The notes beneath the pieces were generated by a model. The model ran no database searches and was not told the origin of the DNA. It worked only from the letters and a program-made list of their open reading frames with translations. From contig JABHWD010000014.1 in the NCBI GenBank assembly GCA_018657955.1, forward strand, positions 1 to 64,000: a DNA stretch of 64,000 bases, in the 5' to 3' direction. This stretch comes from Flavobacteriaceae bacterium (lineage in GTDB: Bacteria; Bacteroidota; Bacteroidia; Flavobacteriales; Flavobacteriaceae). Shown in pieces: positions 52,105-61,089 of this stretch. The stretch's first letter is position 1. The number at the start of each line of letters is the position of its first letter. Both the position numbers and the translations under genes were made by a program.

Positions 52105-53640
52105 TTAAACTAACCAGTTTTTTAAATTAACCTCTTTTATTATTTCTTTTGATACACTATCTGTAGAAATTCTTTTTTGCTCCATAGTATCTCTATTTCT
52201 TATAGTTACTGTATTATTCTCTAAAGTTTGATGATCAATCGTAATGCATAAAGGAGTACCTATAGCATCTTGTCTTCTATATCTTCTACCAACAGCATCT
52301 TTTTCGTCATAAATAATGTTAAACTCAGTTTTTAGCTTATTATAAAGATCAGTTGCAATCTCAGACAAACCATCCTTTTTTACTAAAGGCAATATAGCTG
52401 CTTTGTATGGAGCTAAAACAGATGGAATTTTTAGGACTATTCTAGATGAATTATTGTCTAACTCTTCCTCGACAAGAGAATTTGATAAGACTGCTAAAAA
52501 CATTCTATCAAGACCGATAGATGTTTCTACTACATAAGGGATGTAACTTTTATTGAGTTCTGAGTCAAAATATTGAAGTTTTTTTCCTGAATGTTTTTCA
52601 TGCTGAGATAAATCATAGTCCGTTCTTGAATGAATCCCCTCTAGTTCTTTAAAGCCAAAGGGGAAATTATATTCTATATCACATGCTGCATCAGCATAAT
52701 GAGCTAATTTAATATGATCATGGAATCTATAATTTTCTTTACCCAATCCTAGTGACATATGCCAGTTCATCCTATTTTCCTTCCATTTTTCATACCACTC
52801 CTGTTGTGTCCCAGGCCTTACAAAAAATTGCATTTCCATTTGTTCAAATTCTCTCATTCTAAAAATAAACTGTCTTGCTATAATTTCATTTCTAAATGCT
52901 TTTCCTATTTGAGCTATTCCAAATGGAATTTTCATTCTAGCTGATTTCTGGACATTTAAAAAATTTACAAAAATTCCCTGAGCAGTTTCAGGTCTTAAAT
53001 AAAGATCAGAACTTGATTGAGCCGTTGATCCTACTTTGGTGCTAAACATCAAATTAAATTGTTTAACATCAGTCCAATTTTTGGATCCAGATATTGGATC
53101 AACAATTTCCAAATCTTCTATTAATTTTTTTAAAGATTTTAAATCATCCTCTTCAAGAGCCTTACTCATTCGGGAAGTAATTGATTCTATTTTTTCTTTA
53201 TAGGCAACAATTCTATCGTTAGTAGTAATGAATTGATTTTCATCAAAATCATCTCCAAATCTCTTTTTTGCTTTAGCTATTTCCTTGTTTATTTTTGACT
53301 CAATCTTTTGACAGTATTCTTCTATTAATACATCTGCTCTATATCTTTTTTTAGAATCTTTATTATCTATTAATGGATCATTAAATGCATCAACATGTCC
53401 AGAAGCTTTCCATGTAAGGGGATGCATAAATATTGCACTATCAAGGCCTACAATATTATGGTTCATTTGAACTAAAGATGCCCACCAATACTTTTTAATA
53501 TTATTTTTTAATTCAACACCATTCTGTCCATAGTCATATACGGCACTTAACCCATCATAGATTTCACTACTAGGAAAAATAAAACCGTATTCTTTAGCGT
53601 GGGAAACTACTTTTTTGAATTTATCGTCCATAGAACTCAT
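52105..53640 (-). CDS. glyS: Glycyl-tRNA synthetase (single-chain, GlyQS type)
   Basis: A 511-residue class II synthetase of the alpha2 type used in Bacteroidetes. It has KKYWWASLVQMNHNIVGLDS and HPLTWKASGHVDAF (motif 1 region), FRNEIIARQFIFRMREFEQMEM (motif 2) and SIGLDRMFLAVL (motif 3), plus the C-terminal anticodon-binding domain. The alternative ATG of residue 4 is plausible: a possible promoter TATTTTTG at 53645-53652 would place the transcription start almost on the first ATG. Confidence 0.95.
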   Translation of the reverse strand: MSSMDDKFKKVVSHAKEYGFIFPSSEIYDGLSAVYDYGQNGVELKNNIKKYWWASLVQMNHNIVGLDSAIFMHPLTWKASGHVDAFNDPLIDNKDSKKRYRADVLIEEYCQKIESKINKEIAKAKKRFGDDFDENQFITTNDRIVAYKEKIESITSRMSKALEEDDLKSLKKLIEDLEIVDPISGSKNWTDVKQFNLMFSTKVGSTAQSSSDLYLRPETAQGIFVNFLNVQKSARMKIPFGIAQIGKAFRNEIIARQFIFRMREFEQMEMQFFVRPGTQQEWYEKWKENRMNWHMSLGLGKENYRFHDHIKLAHYADAACDIEYNFPFGFKELEGIHSRTDYDLSQHEKHSGKKLQYFDSELNKSYIPYVVETSIGLDRMFLAVLSNSLVEEELDNNSSRIVLKIPSVLAPYKAAILPLVKKDGLSEIATDLYNKLKTEFNIIYDEKDAVGRRYRRQDAIGTPLCITIDHQTLENNTVTIRNRDTMEQKRISTDSVSKEIIKEVNLKNWLV

Positions 53641-53714
53641 GTTACAAAAATATAAAACGCTTTTAACTAAAGGAATGCTTTTTTTAAAATTATACGTTAA
53701 TTTGTATTGAATCC

Positions 53715-55319
53715 ATGAAAAAGTTAAAATATATTACTGGGATTTTAGTGCTTGTACTCCTATATGCATGTGCAAATAGAGGGAGGCCATCAGGGGGAGA
53801 TTATGATACTACACCTCCAGTAATTATAAATTCTGAACCTGAAAATTTTACAAATAATTTTAATAGTTCTGAGGTAAATATTCTTTTTGATGAGTATATA
53901 AAAATTAGAAATTTACAAAAGGAATTAATTATTTCTCCTCCTATTGATCCTATCCCCGAAATAATGCCTGTCGGATCTGCAAGTAAAAATTTTACAATTA
54001 AGGGTCTAGACTCACTTAATCCCAATACGACCTATAGTTTCAATTTTGGAGAAAGCATTGAAGATAATAATGAAAGGAATCCCTTTTCAAACTTCAAATA
54101 TGTTTTTTCAACCGGGCAATACATTGATTCATTAATAATTAAAGGCCATGTAAAAGATGCATTAGAAAGAGAGGTTGAAGAAGGGATAAATATATTATTA
54201 TATGAGGTAGATTCATTATACAATGATTCCATTGTATATATAAAAAAACCAAAATACATTACTAAAGTAGTCGATAGCACTTCAACATTTAGACTAGAAA
54301 ATTTAAAAACTGGAAATTACCTATTAATTGCTCTAAAGGAAGAAGAAAGTGAAAGAGATTACATATTTCAACCCAAGACAGACAAGATTGGGTTTGCTAA
54401 AGATTTTATACAAATCCCAAAGGACTCTACCGCTAAAATTCAAGTATTTAAAGAAGATCTCCCCTTTAAAATAAATAGGCCTAAACAGAAAACAAAAAAT
54501 TCCTTTGTTTTTGGTTTTGAGGGTAAATTAGAGAAATTTAAAATTGATGTAATAGAACCAAAAGATCTAGAATTACAAAATAGAATAATAAAAGATCGTG
54601 ATTCAGATACGCTATATTATTGGTTAAAATCATCATTAGACTTAGATTCAATTAAATTTTTAGTTTCAACTAAAACAAAAATTGACACATTTAAGATCAA
54701 TCTAAGAAAAAACAAAACAGATTCTCTACAAATTAAATCCATACAAAGTAATTTGTTAAAATTTAATGAGAATCTAGAATTGCATGCAAATATACCCTAT
54801 AGTAAAATTGATGTTAAAAAAATACAAGTGCTTGATAAAGATTCCATACAAGTTCCTTTCACATACGAGTTAGATACTATAAATAACATCTATAAATTTA
54901 ATATTTCTAAAGATCAAGATCAATCCTATAGTTTTGAATTTTTGCCATTAGCCATAGAAGATTATTATGGCAATGCTAATGACACCTTATTCTATAAGTT
55001 AAAAACTAAAACATATGATGATTATGGAAATTTAAGATTAACAGTTAAAAATGCTGTTACTCCTATGATAATTCAGCTAGTTAATAGAGCTGGAGCAGTT
55101 AAATATGAACAATATGTTGAGGATTTAAATCCAATAGAATTCCAACATATAGATGCTGGAAAATATTATATTAGGATAATACTTGATTCAAATCAAAATA
55201 AAAAATATGATTCAGGAAGCTTCCTTAAAAGAAAATCTCCTGAAAAAGTCGCCTATTTCCCAGAAGAACTCGATGTTAGGGCGGGCTGGGATTTAATCCA
55301 GGAATTTATTTTAGAATAA
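53715..55319 (+). CDS. Ig-like domain lipoprotein
   Basis: A 534-residue lipoprotein. The signal MKKLKYITGILVLVLLYAC ends in a lipobox (LYAC). An N-terminal bacterial Ig-like domain (about 33-130, PPVIINSEPENFTNNFNSSE, GLDSLNPNTTYSFNFGESI) is followed by further beta-rich domains. It has the look of Big_5-type proteins found in Flavobacteriia next to glyS and comEA-type genes. Probably at the outer membrane; function unknown. The gene diverges from glyS. Confidence 0.8.
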   Translation: MKKLKYITGILVLVLLYACANRGRPSGGDYDTTPPVIINSEPENFTNNFNSSEVNILFDEYIKIRNLQKELIISPPIDPIPEIMPVGSASKNFTIKGLDSLNPNTTYSFNFGESIEDNNERNPFSNFKYVFSTGQYIDSLIIKGHVKDALEREVEEGINILLYEVDSLYNDSIVYIKKPKYITKVVDSTSTFRLENLKTGNYLLIALKEEESERDYIFQPKTDKIGFAKDFIQIPKDSTAKIQVFKEDLPFKINRPKQKTKNSFVFGFEGKLEKFKIDVIEPKDLELQNRIIKDRDSDTLYYWLKSSLDLDSIKFLVSTKTKIDTFKINLRKNKTDSLQIKSIQSNLLKFNENLELHANIPYSKIDVKKIQVLDKDSIQVPFTYELDTINNIYKFNISKDQDQSYSFEFLPLAIEDYYGNANDTLFYKLKTKTYDDYGNLRLTVKNAVTPMIIQLVNRAGAVKYEQYVEDLNPIEFQHIDAGKYYIRIILDSNQNKKYDSGSFLKRKSPEKVAYFPEELDVRAGWDLIQEFILE

Positions 55320-55389
55320 CCTTATTTTTTTAATTTTGCTTTAAGCAATTCCCTATTCATTCTTGCAATATCTTTGAAGGAGATAAAAT

Positions 55390-56151
55390 TTAATCAGTAA
55401 TTTCTTTCTTTTTCTTGCCAAAAAGCTTATTAAAAAGTATCATAACAGGATCATAATATCTGTCAACAACCCTTTCTTTAAGTGGAATTATAGCGTCGTC
55501 AGTAATCTGAATTTCTTCAGGACATACCTCAGTACAACATCTAGTTATGTTGCACATACCTGATCCATGCTCTTCTTTTATTTCTTTAATCCTATCAGCT
55601 CTATCCATTGGATGCATTTCTAAACTGGCAAGTCTAACCATAAATCTTGGACCAGCAAATTTATCTTTTCCTTCATTATCTCTTATTACGTGACACATGT
55701 TTTGACATAGATAGCACTCTATACACTTTCTAAAATGTTGAACTCTGTCTACATCTTTCTGCATCATAACAAAATCTTTTTCTTTGTCTTTTTCAGAAGG
55801 AGAGAAAGGTAATATTTTTTGATTTTGTTTATAATTCCATGATACATCAGTCACAATATCTCTCATAACTGGAAAAGATTTCAAAGGTGTAATTATAACC
55901 GTTTTATCTTCTTCAAACTCGTTCATTCTTGTCATGCAAGCAAGTCTTGGTTTACCGTTAATTTCAACACTGCATGAACCACATTTTCCTGCTTTACAAT
56001 TCCATCTACATGCAAGATCATTGGCTTGATCTGCTTGAATTCTATGAATCACATCGAGAACTACCATGCCTTCTGAGACATTACACTTATAACTAACTAA
56101 CTCTCCTTTTTCATCATTTCCTCTATATATTTTAAAATCTCTTTCTTTCAT
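55390..56151 (-). CDS. sdhB: Succinate dehydrogenase / fumarate reductase iron-sulfur subunit
   Basis: A 253-residue SdhB. The [2Fe-2S] ligands are in CRWNCKAGKCGSC with the fourth Cys in RLAC; two cubane clusters use CIECYLCQNMC and CNITRCCTEVCP. It passes electrons from the flavoprotein to the membrane anchor. Order on the minus strand is anchor, sdhA, sdhB; sdhB follows sdhA by 8 bp. The sequence style (CRWNCKAGKCGSC) resembles the actinobacterial Sdh1 subunits. Confidence 0.95.
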   Translation of the reverse strand: MKERDFKIYRGNDEKGELVSYKCNVSEGMVVLDVIHRIQADQANDLACRWNCKAGKCGSCSVEINGKPRLACMTRMNEFEEDKTVIITPLKSFPVMRDIVTDVSWNYKQNQKILPFSPSEKDKEKDFVMMQKDVDRVQHFRKCIECYLCQNMCHVIRDNEGKDKFAGPRFMVRLASLEMHPMDRADRIKEIKEEHGSGMCNITRCCTEVCPEEIQITDDAIIPLKERVVDRYYDPVMILFNKLFGKKKKEITD

Positions 56152-56159
56152 ATTGTAGA

Positions 56160-58016
56160 TTATAATTTATTGTGATCAATTATAACTTCTTTCTCTAGGT
56201 CTTCTATAGGAGAGTTTGCAATTCTTTTAAGTTCTTTGTCCGGTTCAGACCTTTTAACTTTAATTGTTTGCATTTCACCATTAGCCCCTTTTTTATTGAT
56301 GATATTATACTCTAACCATTCATCCCTCTCAGATGGAAAGTCTTCTCTTGTATGTGCCCCTCTACTCTCCTCTCTTAATAAAGCAGCCCTTGCAACAGAT
56401 TCTGAAGAAATAAGTAAATTTCTAAGTGCTAGAGCTTCGTGCCATCCAGGATTAAACTGGCTTGATCCTGGAGCTTTAACTTTTTGGAATTGTAATTTCA
56501 TGTCTTCAATTCTATTAATTCCATATTGTATTTCTTTCTTAGTTCTAATAATCCCAACGTTGTATTGCATATTTTTTTGAAGATCTTCATGTATCAAATA
56601 AGGATTATTTCCCTTTTCTCTATTCAAAATAGATGTTGCATTTTTAATAATTCTTTTAATATCACCATCATCTGCTTTAGGCATAGACTTTAATCTCTTT
56701 GAATATTTTGCTGCTTCCATTCCGGATAAGTTTCCGAAGACAAGAAGGTCTGATAAAGAATTTCCGCCAAGCCTGTTAGCCCCGTGCATTCCACCAGCAG
56801 CCTCACCACAAGAAAATAACCCATCTACTGTCGTCATAGATGTCTCAGCATCTACTTTAATACCCCCCATAAAGTAGTGACATGTTGGGCCAACTTCCAT
56901 AGGTTCTTTAGTAATATCTAGTTCAGCCAATATCTTGAATTGATGGTACATGGATGGGAGCTTTTTCTTTATATCTTCAGATGATCTTTGTGTCGCTATA
57001 TCCAAATAAGCACCTCCATGTTCTGATCCTCTACCAGCTTTAACCTCAGCATTGATTGCTCTAGCAACAACATCTCTAGTTAATAGTTCAGGTGGTCTTC
57101 TAGCATCCTTATCTCCCTCAAGCCATCTTGCAGCTTCTTCTACAGAATTAGCTGTTTCATTAGCAAATTTCTTTGGTATATAGTTAAACATGAATCTATT
57201 GCCTTCACTATTTTTAAGTATTCCTCCTTCACCACGAACTCCTTCTGTAACCAAAATACCTTTTACTGATGGAGGCCAAACCATTCCTGTTGGATGAAAT
57301 TGGTTAAATTCCATATCAATCAACTCGGCGCCAGCTTCAAATGCCATTCCATAACCATCTCCAGTATATTCCCAACTATTAGATGTTACTTCCCAAGCTT
57401 TTCCAGCGCCACCAGTGGCAAATATTAAAGATTTAGTCTCAAATATTATAAATTCACCAGTTTCTCTGTACATGCATACAATTCCCGATACTTTGCCAGA
57501 TTTATCTTTTAAAATATCTAATGCAGTACATTCCATATGAATATCTATACCTTGATGAATCCCATGATCTTGAAGAGTTCTAATCATCTCAAGTCCAGTT
57601 CTATCTCCTACGTGAGCTAATCTAGGATATCTATGTCCTCCAAAATTTCTTTGATTAATAAGGCCATCTCTGGTTCTATCAAAGACTGCTCCCCAATGTT
57701 CTAATTCTCTTACTCTCTTAGGTGCACCTTTTGCATGTATTTCAGCCATCTTCCAATTATTGAGCATTTTTCCTCCCCGCATAGTATCTCTGAAATGTAT
57801 TTTCCAATCATCTCTATTATCTACATTTCCTAATGCTGCAGCCATTCCTCCTTCAGCCATTACAGTATGTGCTTTTCCTAGAAGTGATTTACAAATAAGT
57901 CCTACTTTTATTTTTTTATCTTGAGATGCTGCTATTGCAGCAGACAAACCTGCACCTCCAGCACCTATTATTAGTACATCAAATTGCAATCTTCTAATTC
58001 CTGATATATCAAGCAT
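56160..58016 (-). CDS. sdhA: Succinate dehydrogenase flavoprotein subunit, Sdh1-like
   Basis: A 618-residue FAD protein that oxidises succinate. The FAD Rossmann motif GAGGAGLSAAIAAS is at the N-terminus; the covalent-FAD histidine is in KAHTVMAEGGMAAA; active-site blocks are NFGGHRYPRLAHVGDRTG, QFHPTGMVWPPSVKG and GGMHGANRLGGNSLSD. This wording matches mycobacterial Sdh1 SdhA more closely than the AHSVAAQGGINAA type recalled for other Flavobacteriia. The ATG at 58016 is chosen over the TTG at 58031, which would overlap the upstream subunit. Confidence 0.94.
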   Translation of the reverse strand: MLDISGIRRLQFDVLIIGAGGAGLSAAIAASQDKKIKVGLICKSLLGKAHTVMAEGGMAAALGNVDNRDDWKIHFRDTMRGGKMLNNWKMAEIHAKGAPKRVRELEHWGAVFDRTRDGLINQRNFGGHRYPRLAHVGDRTGLEMIRTLQDHGIHQGIDIHMECTALDILKDKSGKVSGIVCMYRETGEFIIFETKSLIFATGGAGKAWEVTSNSWEYTGDGYGMAFEAGAELIDMEFNQFHPTGMVWPPSVKGILVTEGVRGEGGILKNSEGNRFMFNYIPKKFANETANSVEEAARWLEGDKDARRPPELLTRDVVARAINAEVKAGRGSEHGGAYLDIATQRSSEDIKKKLPSMYHQFKILAELDITKEPMEVGPTCHYFMGGIKVDAETSMTTVDGLFSCGEAAGGMHGANRLGGNSLSDLLVFGNLSGMEAAKYSKRLKSMPKADDGDIKRIIKNATSILNREKGNNPYLIHEDLQKNMQYNVGIIRTKKEIQYGINRIEDMKLQFQKVKAPGSSQFNPGWHEALALRNLLISSESVARAALLREESRGAHTREDFPSERDEWLEYNIINKKGANGEMQTIKVKRSEPDKELKRIANSPIEDLEKEVIIDHNKL

Positions 58017-58018
58017 AA

Positions 58019-58906
58019 TTATATTCCCCAAGTATTTATATCATTAATTACTCCCATTGATACAAGTCTAACATATACGTCAGCAAACCCTACCCATACT
58101 AGACTTAACCAAGCAAATAATTGATGCCTTCTATTTAAAATTGTAACTATCTTCCAACTGTTATGATTCACTTTATCTTTATATAGACTGCAAGAATAAC
58201 AATCTAAATTTCCTCCCACGAGATGTCTTATAGAATGGCATCCAAAAGTATAACATCCTAGAAGAATGGGATTTATAGTTAATACTATAGTCCCAACACC
58301 TATACCGAATTTTCCATCATTAAAGAATGAAAGGAATGCATCATAACTTAATATAAAGATAAATATTACTGCAAAGTACATAGCATACCTATGAATATTC
58401 TGAACAAGTAGTAATCCTGTTTCCCCGTCATAACTCTTTCCAGAACTAAAAGCATTAATATTTCCATTAGTAAGTGTAGAAATTTTTGAAGGAATTCCTT
58501 TAATAGGTTGAACAGCACAAGCTGGTGGATTTAAGGAAAATGCTCTATAATATGCCTTTCTATAATAGTAACATGTAAATCTGAAAGACAAAGGAAATAT
58601 AAGAATCAACCACGCTGGGGATTGTCCAGGAAGCCAACTAAGCCATTCAGGCCAAGAGCCTAATAAGGAATGATTCATTGGCGGCACTCCAGGCTTTGAA
58701 ACATCGATATAAACGGAAGGAGAGTAGAATGGAGAAAGATATCCTCCAAAACCTTCATTACCCCCGCTCCACCAAAAGTATTCTCCTTGCCATGCAGCCC
58801 ATGTAGAATACACTATAAAAATAAGTAATCCAAGAAGTACTAAGAGAGGAGATATCCACCATTTATCATCTATTAATTCATTTGTTATTAAGTCTTTTTT
58901 TAACAT
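58019..58906 (-). CDS. sdhC: Succinate dehydrogenase membrane anchor, Sdh1-like with Cys/His cluster
   Basis: A 295-residue membrane protein with about five helices (near 18-38, 98-112, 173-193, 203-222 and 262-283). Between the last two lies a Cys/His-rich segment: C218, C223-H224, H228, C236 and C239. It does not resemble the short cytochrome b anchor common in Bacteroidetes. It does resemble the single long anchor of mycobacterial Sdh1, for which a membrane-embedded Rieske-type cluster has been reported; the Cys/His set here could be its ligands. It is the first gene of the sdh operon, 2 bp before sdhA. Confidence 0.82.
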   Translation of the reverse strand: MLKKDLITNELIDDKWWISPLLVLLGLLIFIVYSTWAAWQGEYFWWSGGNEGFGGYLSPFYSPSVYIDVSKPGVPPMNHSLLGSWPEWLSWLPGQSPAWLILIFPLSFRFTCYYYRKAYYRAFSLNPPACAVQPIKGIPSKISTLTNGNINAFSSGKSYDGETGLLLVQNIHRYAMYFAVIFIFILSYDAFLSFFNDGKFGIGVGTIVLTINPILLGCYTFGCHSIRHLVGGNLDCYSCSLYKDKVNHNSWKIVTILNRRHQLFAWLSLVWVGFADVYVRLVSMGVINDINTWGI

Positions 58907-59046
58907 CTGTCCTTATAGTTGCACAAATATACATCCCAAAACTTTGAAACAAAAAATTATTACCCATAAAATGAGAAAACATATTAAAAAGTGATTCGTT
59001 AAAAATAGAAGTTATATGAATTAAAAAATATTGCAGCAAAAACCCA

Positions 59047-59442
59047 TTAAAAAAACGGCAATATCTGCCATTTTTTTTCTAAAGGATTAATAGGGTCATT
59101 ACTGAATAAATTATTAGAAAAGTCATTATTGGATATAGAATCGTAATATAGATCCTTAAAGGTTTGAACTCTCTCCTTTAGAATATTGTTTTTCTCTATA
59201 TAGTTAGGATCAGTTGGCTTAATGGGTAATCTAAGTAGATTATTATGCCAATCTTCATCCCAATCACTAAGCCTACATTTAACACCCGTACTTTTTTTGA
59301 TAATTCTTGGTTTAGCATTAGGGAAATTATTCCACTTGTGATCCCTGTGATAATAACGGATACATACCATTAACTCATCAGTATCAGAATACTGATCCTT
59401 TGGCTTTCTGTAATTCAGAGAATATGTTAATTTATTTCTCAT
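59047..59442 (-). CDS. Truncated recombinase-like protein (N-terminal arm-binding domain only)
   Basis: A 131-residue frame. DELMVCIRYYHRDHKW, IIKKSTGVKCRLSDWDEDW and the following DPNYIEKNNILKERVQTF resemble the N-terminal DNA-binding part of phage-type tyrosine recombinases of Bacteroidetes (a strand, then a TG-x-K segment and a W after it, then a helix). The catalytic domain with R-H-R-Y is absent, so it is either a remnant of an integrase or a small DNA-binding relative. The final residues are encoded inside a terminator hairpin. The identity is tentative. Confidence 0.5.
   Translation of the reverse strand: MRNKLTYSLNYRKPKDQYSDTDELMVCIRYYHRDHKWNNFPNAKPRIIKKSTGVKCRLSDWDEDWHNNLLRLPIKPTDPNYIEKNNILKERVQTFKDLYYDSISNNDFSNNLFSNDPINPLEKKWQILPFF
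59049..59078 (-). terminator. Terminator overlapping the end of the truncated recombinase gene
   Basis: Minus-strand AATGGCA (59066-59072) and TGCCGTT (59054-59060) form a stem around a 5-nt loop, followed by a run of T (59049-59055). One G-U pair exists only in the minus-strand RNA, matching the direction of the gene. The hairpin lies within the last codons. Confidence 0.7.
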
Positions 59443-59796
59443 TTACTTGTTATTAACGTGTTACAATAATATAACAAATATACTAAAAGTGTATATTATA
59501 TGAAATTTTTGTTAAAAAATTTGTAACACGTACATTTTCCCATATATATATATACTATTAGAGAATATTTTGTAACACATACTTCATAATTATAAAATTT
59601 AATGTGTTACAAATTATTATAATAATGAAAAATAGTAATAATACAGAAATCAAATGAAATTCCTGTGCTGTATATATAAGTAGAAACCTTAATAGATTGA
59701 ATTTTCAAATTTATGTATAGTAACGGTTTAGGCTGTCAGGCATAAATTCAACATATTTATTTTAAAGTTGTTACATTTATAAAGAAATATAATCAA
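59443..59796. other. 354-bp non-coding region with five TGTAACA-type sites
   Basis: No gene is seen here. The motif TTGTAACACRT occurs at 59521-59531 and 59570-59580, each followed by AC, and in the opposite orientation (ACGTGTTACAA, ATGTGTTACAA) at 59456-59466 and 59602-59612. A half match TTGTTACAT is at 59768-59776. A (TA) run lies at 59541-59554. Repeated inverted sites next to a recombinase fragment suggest old integrase binding or attachment sites. The last part leads into pepP with no clear promoter. Confidence 0.7.
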
Positions 59797-61089
59797 ATGA
59801 AATACGACAAAATAAAATCAGAGCTTTTTATAAAGAATAGGAAAAACTTCATGAAAAATATGGCGGGTAAAAGCATTGCCTTTTTTAATTCTAATGATAT
59901 ATACCCTATAAGTGCTGACTCTACCCTTGCCTTTGAACAGCATAGAGATATATTTTATTTGTCTGGTGTTGATCAAGAAGAAAGCATCTTGGTATTATGC
60001 CCAAATGCTGCTGATGAAAAACATAGAGAAATTTTATTTTTAAAAGAAACAAATGAGCATATAGCCGTTTGGGAAGGGCCTAAACTAACAAAACAACAAG
60101 CCTTTGAAACAAGTGGTGTCAGAACAGTCTATTGGTTAAAAGATTCTGATAAAATAATTGCAGAACTAGTTGATCAGTGTAATACAATTTATTATAATCA
60201 CAATGAACATTATAGGGCAAAAGTAGAAACTGAAACAAGAGAAGAACGCTTTAATAAATGGCTTAAAAAAACATATCCACATAAAAAATCTGAAAGAAGT
60301 AATCCATTTCTACAAAGACTAAGATCGGTGAAAGATCCAATTGAAATTGATCTAATACAAAAGGCCTGTAATATTACTAACAAAGGATTTAGAAGAATAT
60401 TAAATTTTGTAAAACCAGGGGTATGGGAATATGAGATTGAAGCAGAATTTATTCATGAATTTTTAAATAATCGCTCTAAAAGATTTGCTTACACTCCAAT
60501 TATTGCATCTGGTCAAAATGCAAATATTCTACATTACAACGAGAATAATAAGAAGTGCAAAGATGGAGAATTAATTCTTTTGGATGTAGGTGCTGAATAT
60601 GCAAATTACTCCAGTGATATGACAAGAACTATTCCAGTGTCTGGAAGGTTCACTCATAGACAAAAAGATATTTATAATGCAGTATTAAAGGTGAAAAATG
60701 AAGCCACAAAAATGTTAGTTCCTGGAGCAGATTGGGAGCAATATCATTTGGAAGTGGGAAAATTAATGACCTCTGAATTACTGACCTTAGGTCTACTAGA
60801 CAAAAAGGATATTCAAAATGAAACAAAACAGAAACCTGCCTATAAAAAATACTTTATGCACGGTACATCACATCATATGGGCTTAGACACTCATGACTAT
60901 GGACTGTTAGACGAGCCTATGCAAGCAAATATGGTTTTTACTGTTGAACCTGGGATTTATCTGCCCGATGAAGGTTTTGGAATTCGACTAGAAGACGATG
61001 TGGTAATTCAACAAACAGGAGACCCTCTCAATCTAATGAAAGACATTCCTGTTGAAATTGAAGAAATTGAAGAATTAATGAATAATTAA
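59797..61089 (+). CDS. pepP: Xaa-Pro aminopeptidase (aminopeptidase P)
   Basis: A 430-residue M24B metallopeptidase that removes N-terminal residues preceding proline. The N-terminal AMP_N domain (about 1-140) is followed by the pita-bread fold. Metal ligands are in LLDVGAEYANYSSDMTRT (two Asp), MHGTSHHMGLDTHD (His), VEPGIYLPDEGFGIRLEDD (two Glu). It is cytoplasmic; no signal is seen. Its stop interlocks with that of thiL. Confidence 0.95.
   Translation: MKYDKIKSELFIKNRKNFMKNMAGKSIAFFNSNDIYPISADSTLAFEQHRDIFYLSGVDQEESILVLCPNAADEKHREILFLKETNEHIAVWEGPKLTKQQAFETSGVRTVYWLKDSDKIIAELVDQCNTIYYNHNEHYRAKVETETREERFNKWLKKTYPHKKSERSNPFLQRLRSVKDPIEIDLIQKACNITNKGFRRILNFVKPGVWEYEIEAEFIHEFLNNRSKRFAYTPIIASGQNANILHYNENNKKCKDGELILLDVGAEYANYSSDMTRTIPVSGRFTHRQKDIYNAVLKVKNEATKMLVPGADWEQYHLEVGKLMTSELLTLGLLDKKDIQNETKQKPAYKKYFMHGTSHHMGLDTHDYGLLDEPMQANMVFTVEPGIYLPDEGFGIRLEDDVVIQQTGDPLNLMKDIPVEIEEIEELMNN

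Noticed and set aside
55320-55389. Minus-strand 12-codon frame after sdhB (MNRELLKAKLKK)
   Set aside because: Too short, with no upstream in-frame context; it may be chance or a decayed end of a gene.
56236-56580. 114-residue frame opposite sdhA
   Set aside because: It is antisense to well-conserved active-site codons; a shadow frame.
57000-58906. Interpretation as fumarate reductase of the classical Bacteroidetes type
   Set aside because: The anchor is longer and unlike the short cytochrome b subunit, and the FAD-histidine motif differs.
59597-59796. Possible tRNA or small RNA before pepP
   Set aside because: No cloverleaf, no CCA end and no stable hairpin could be found by eye.
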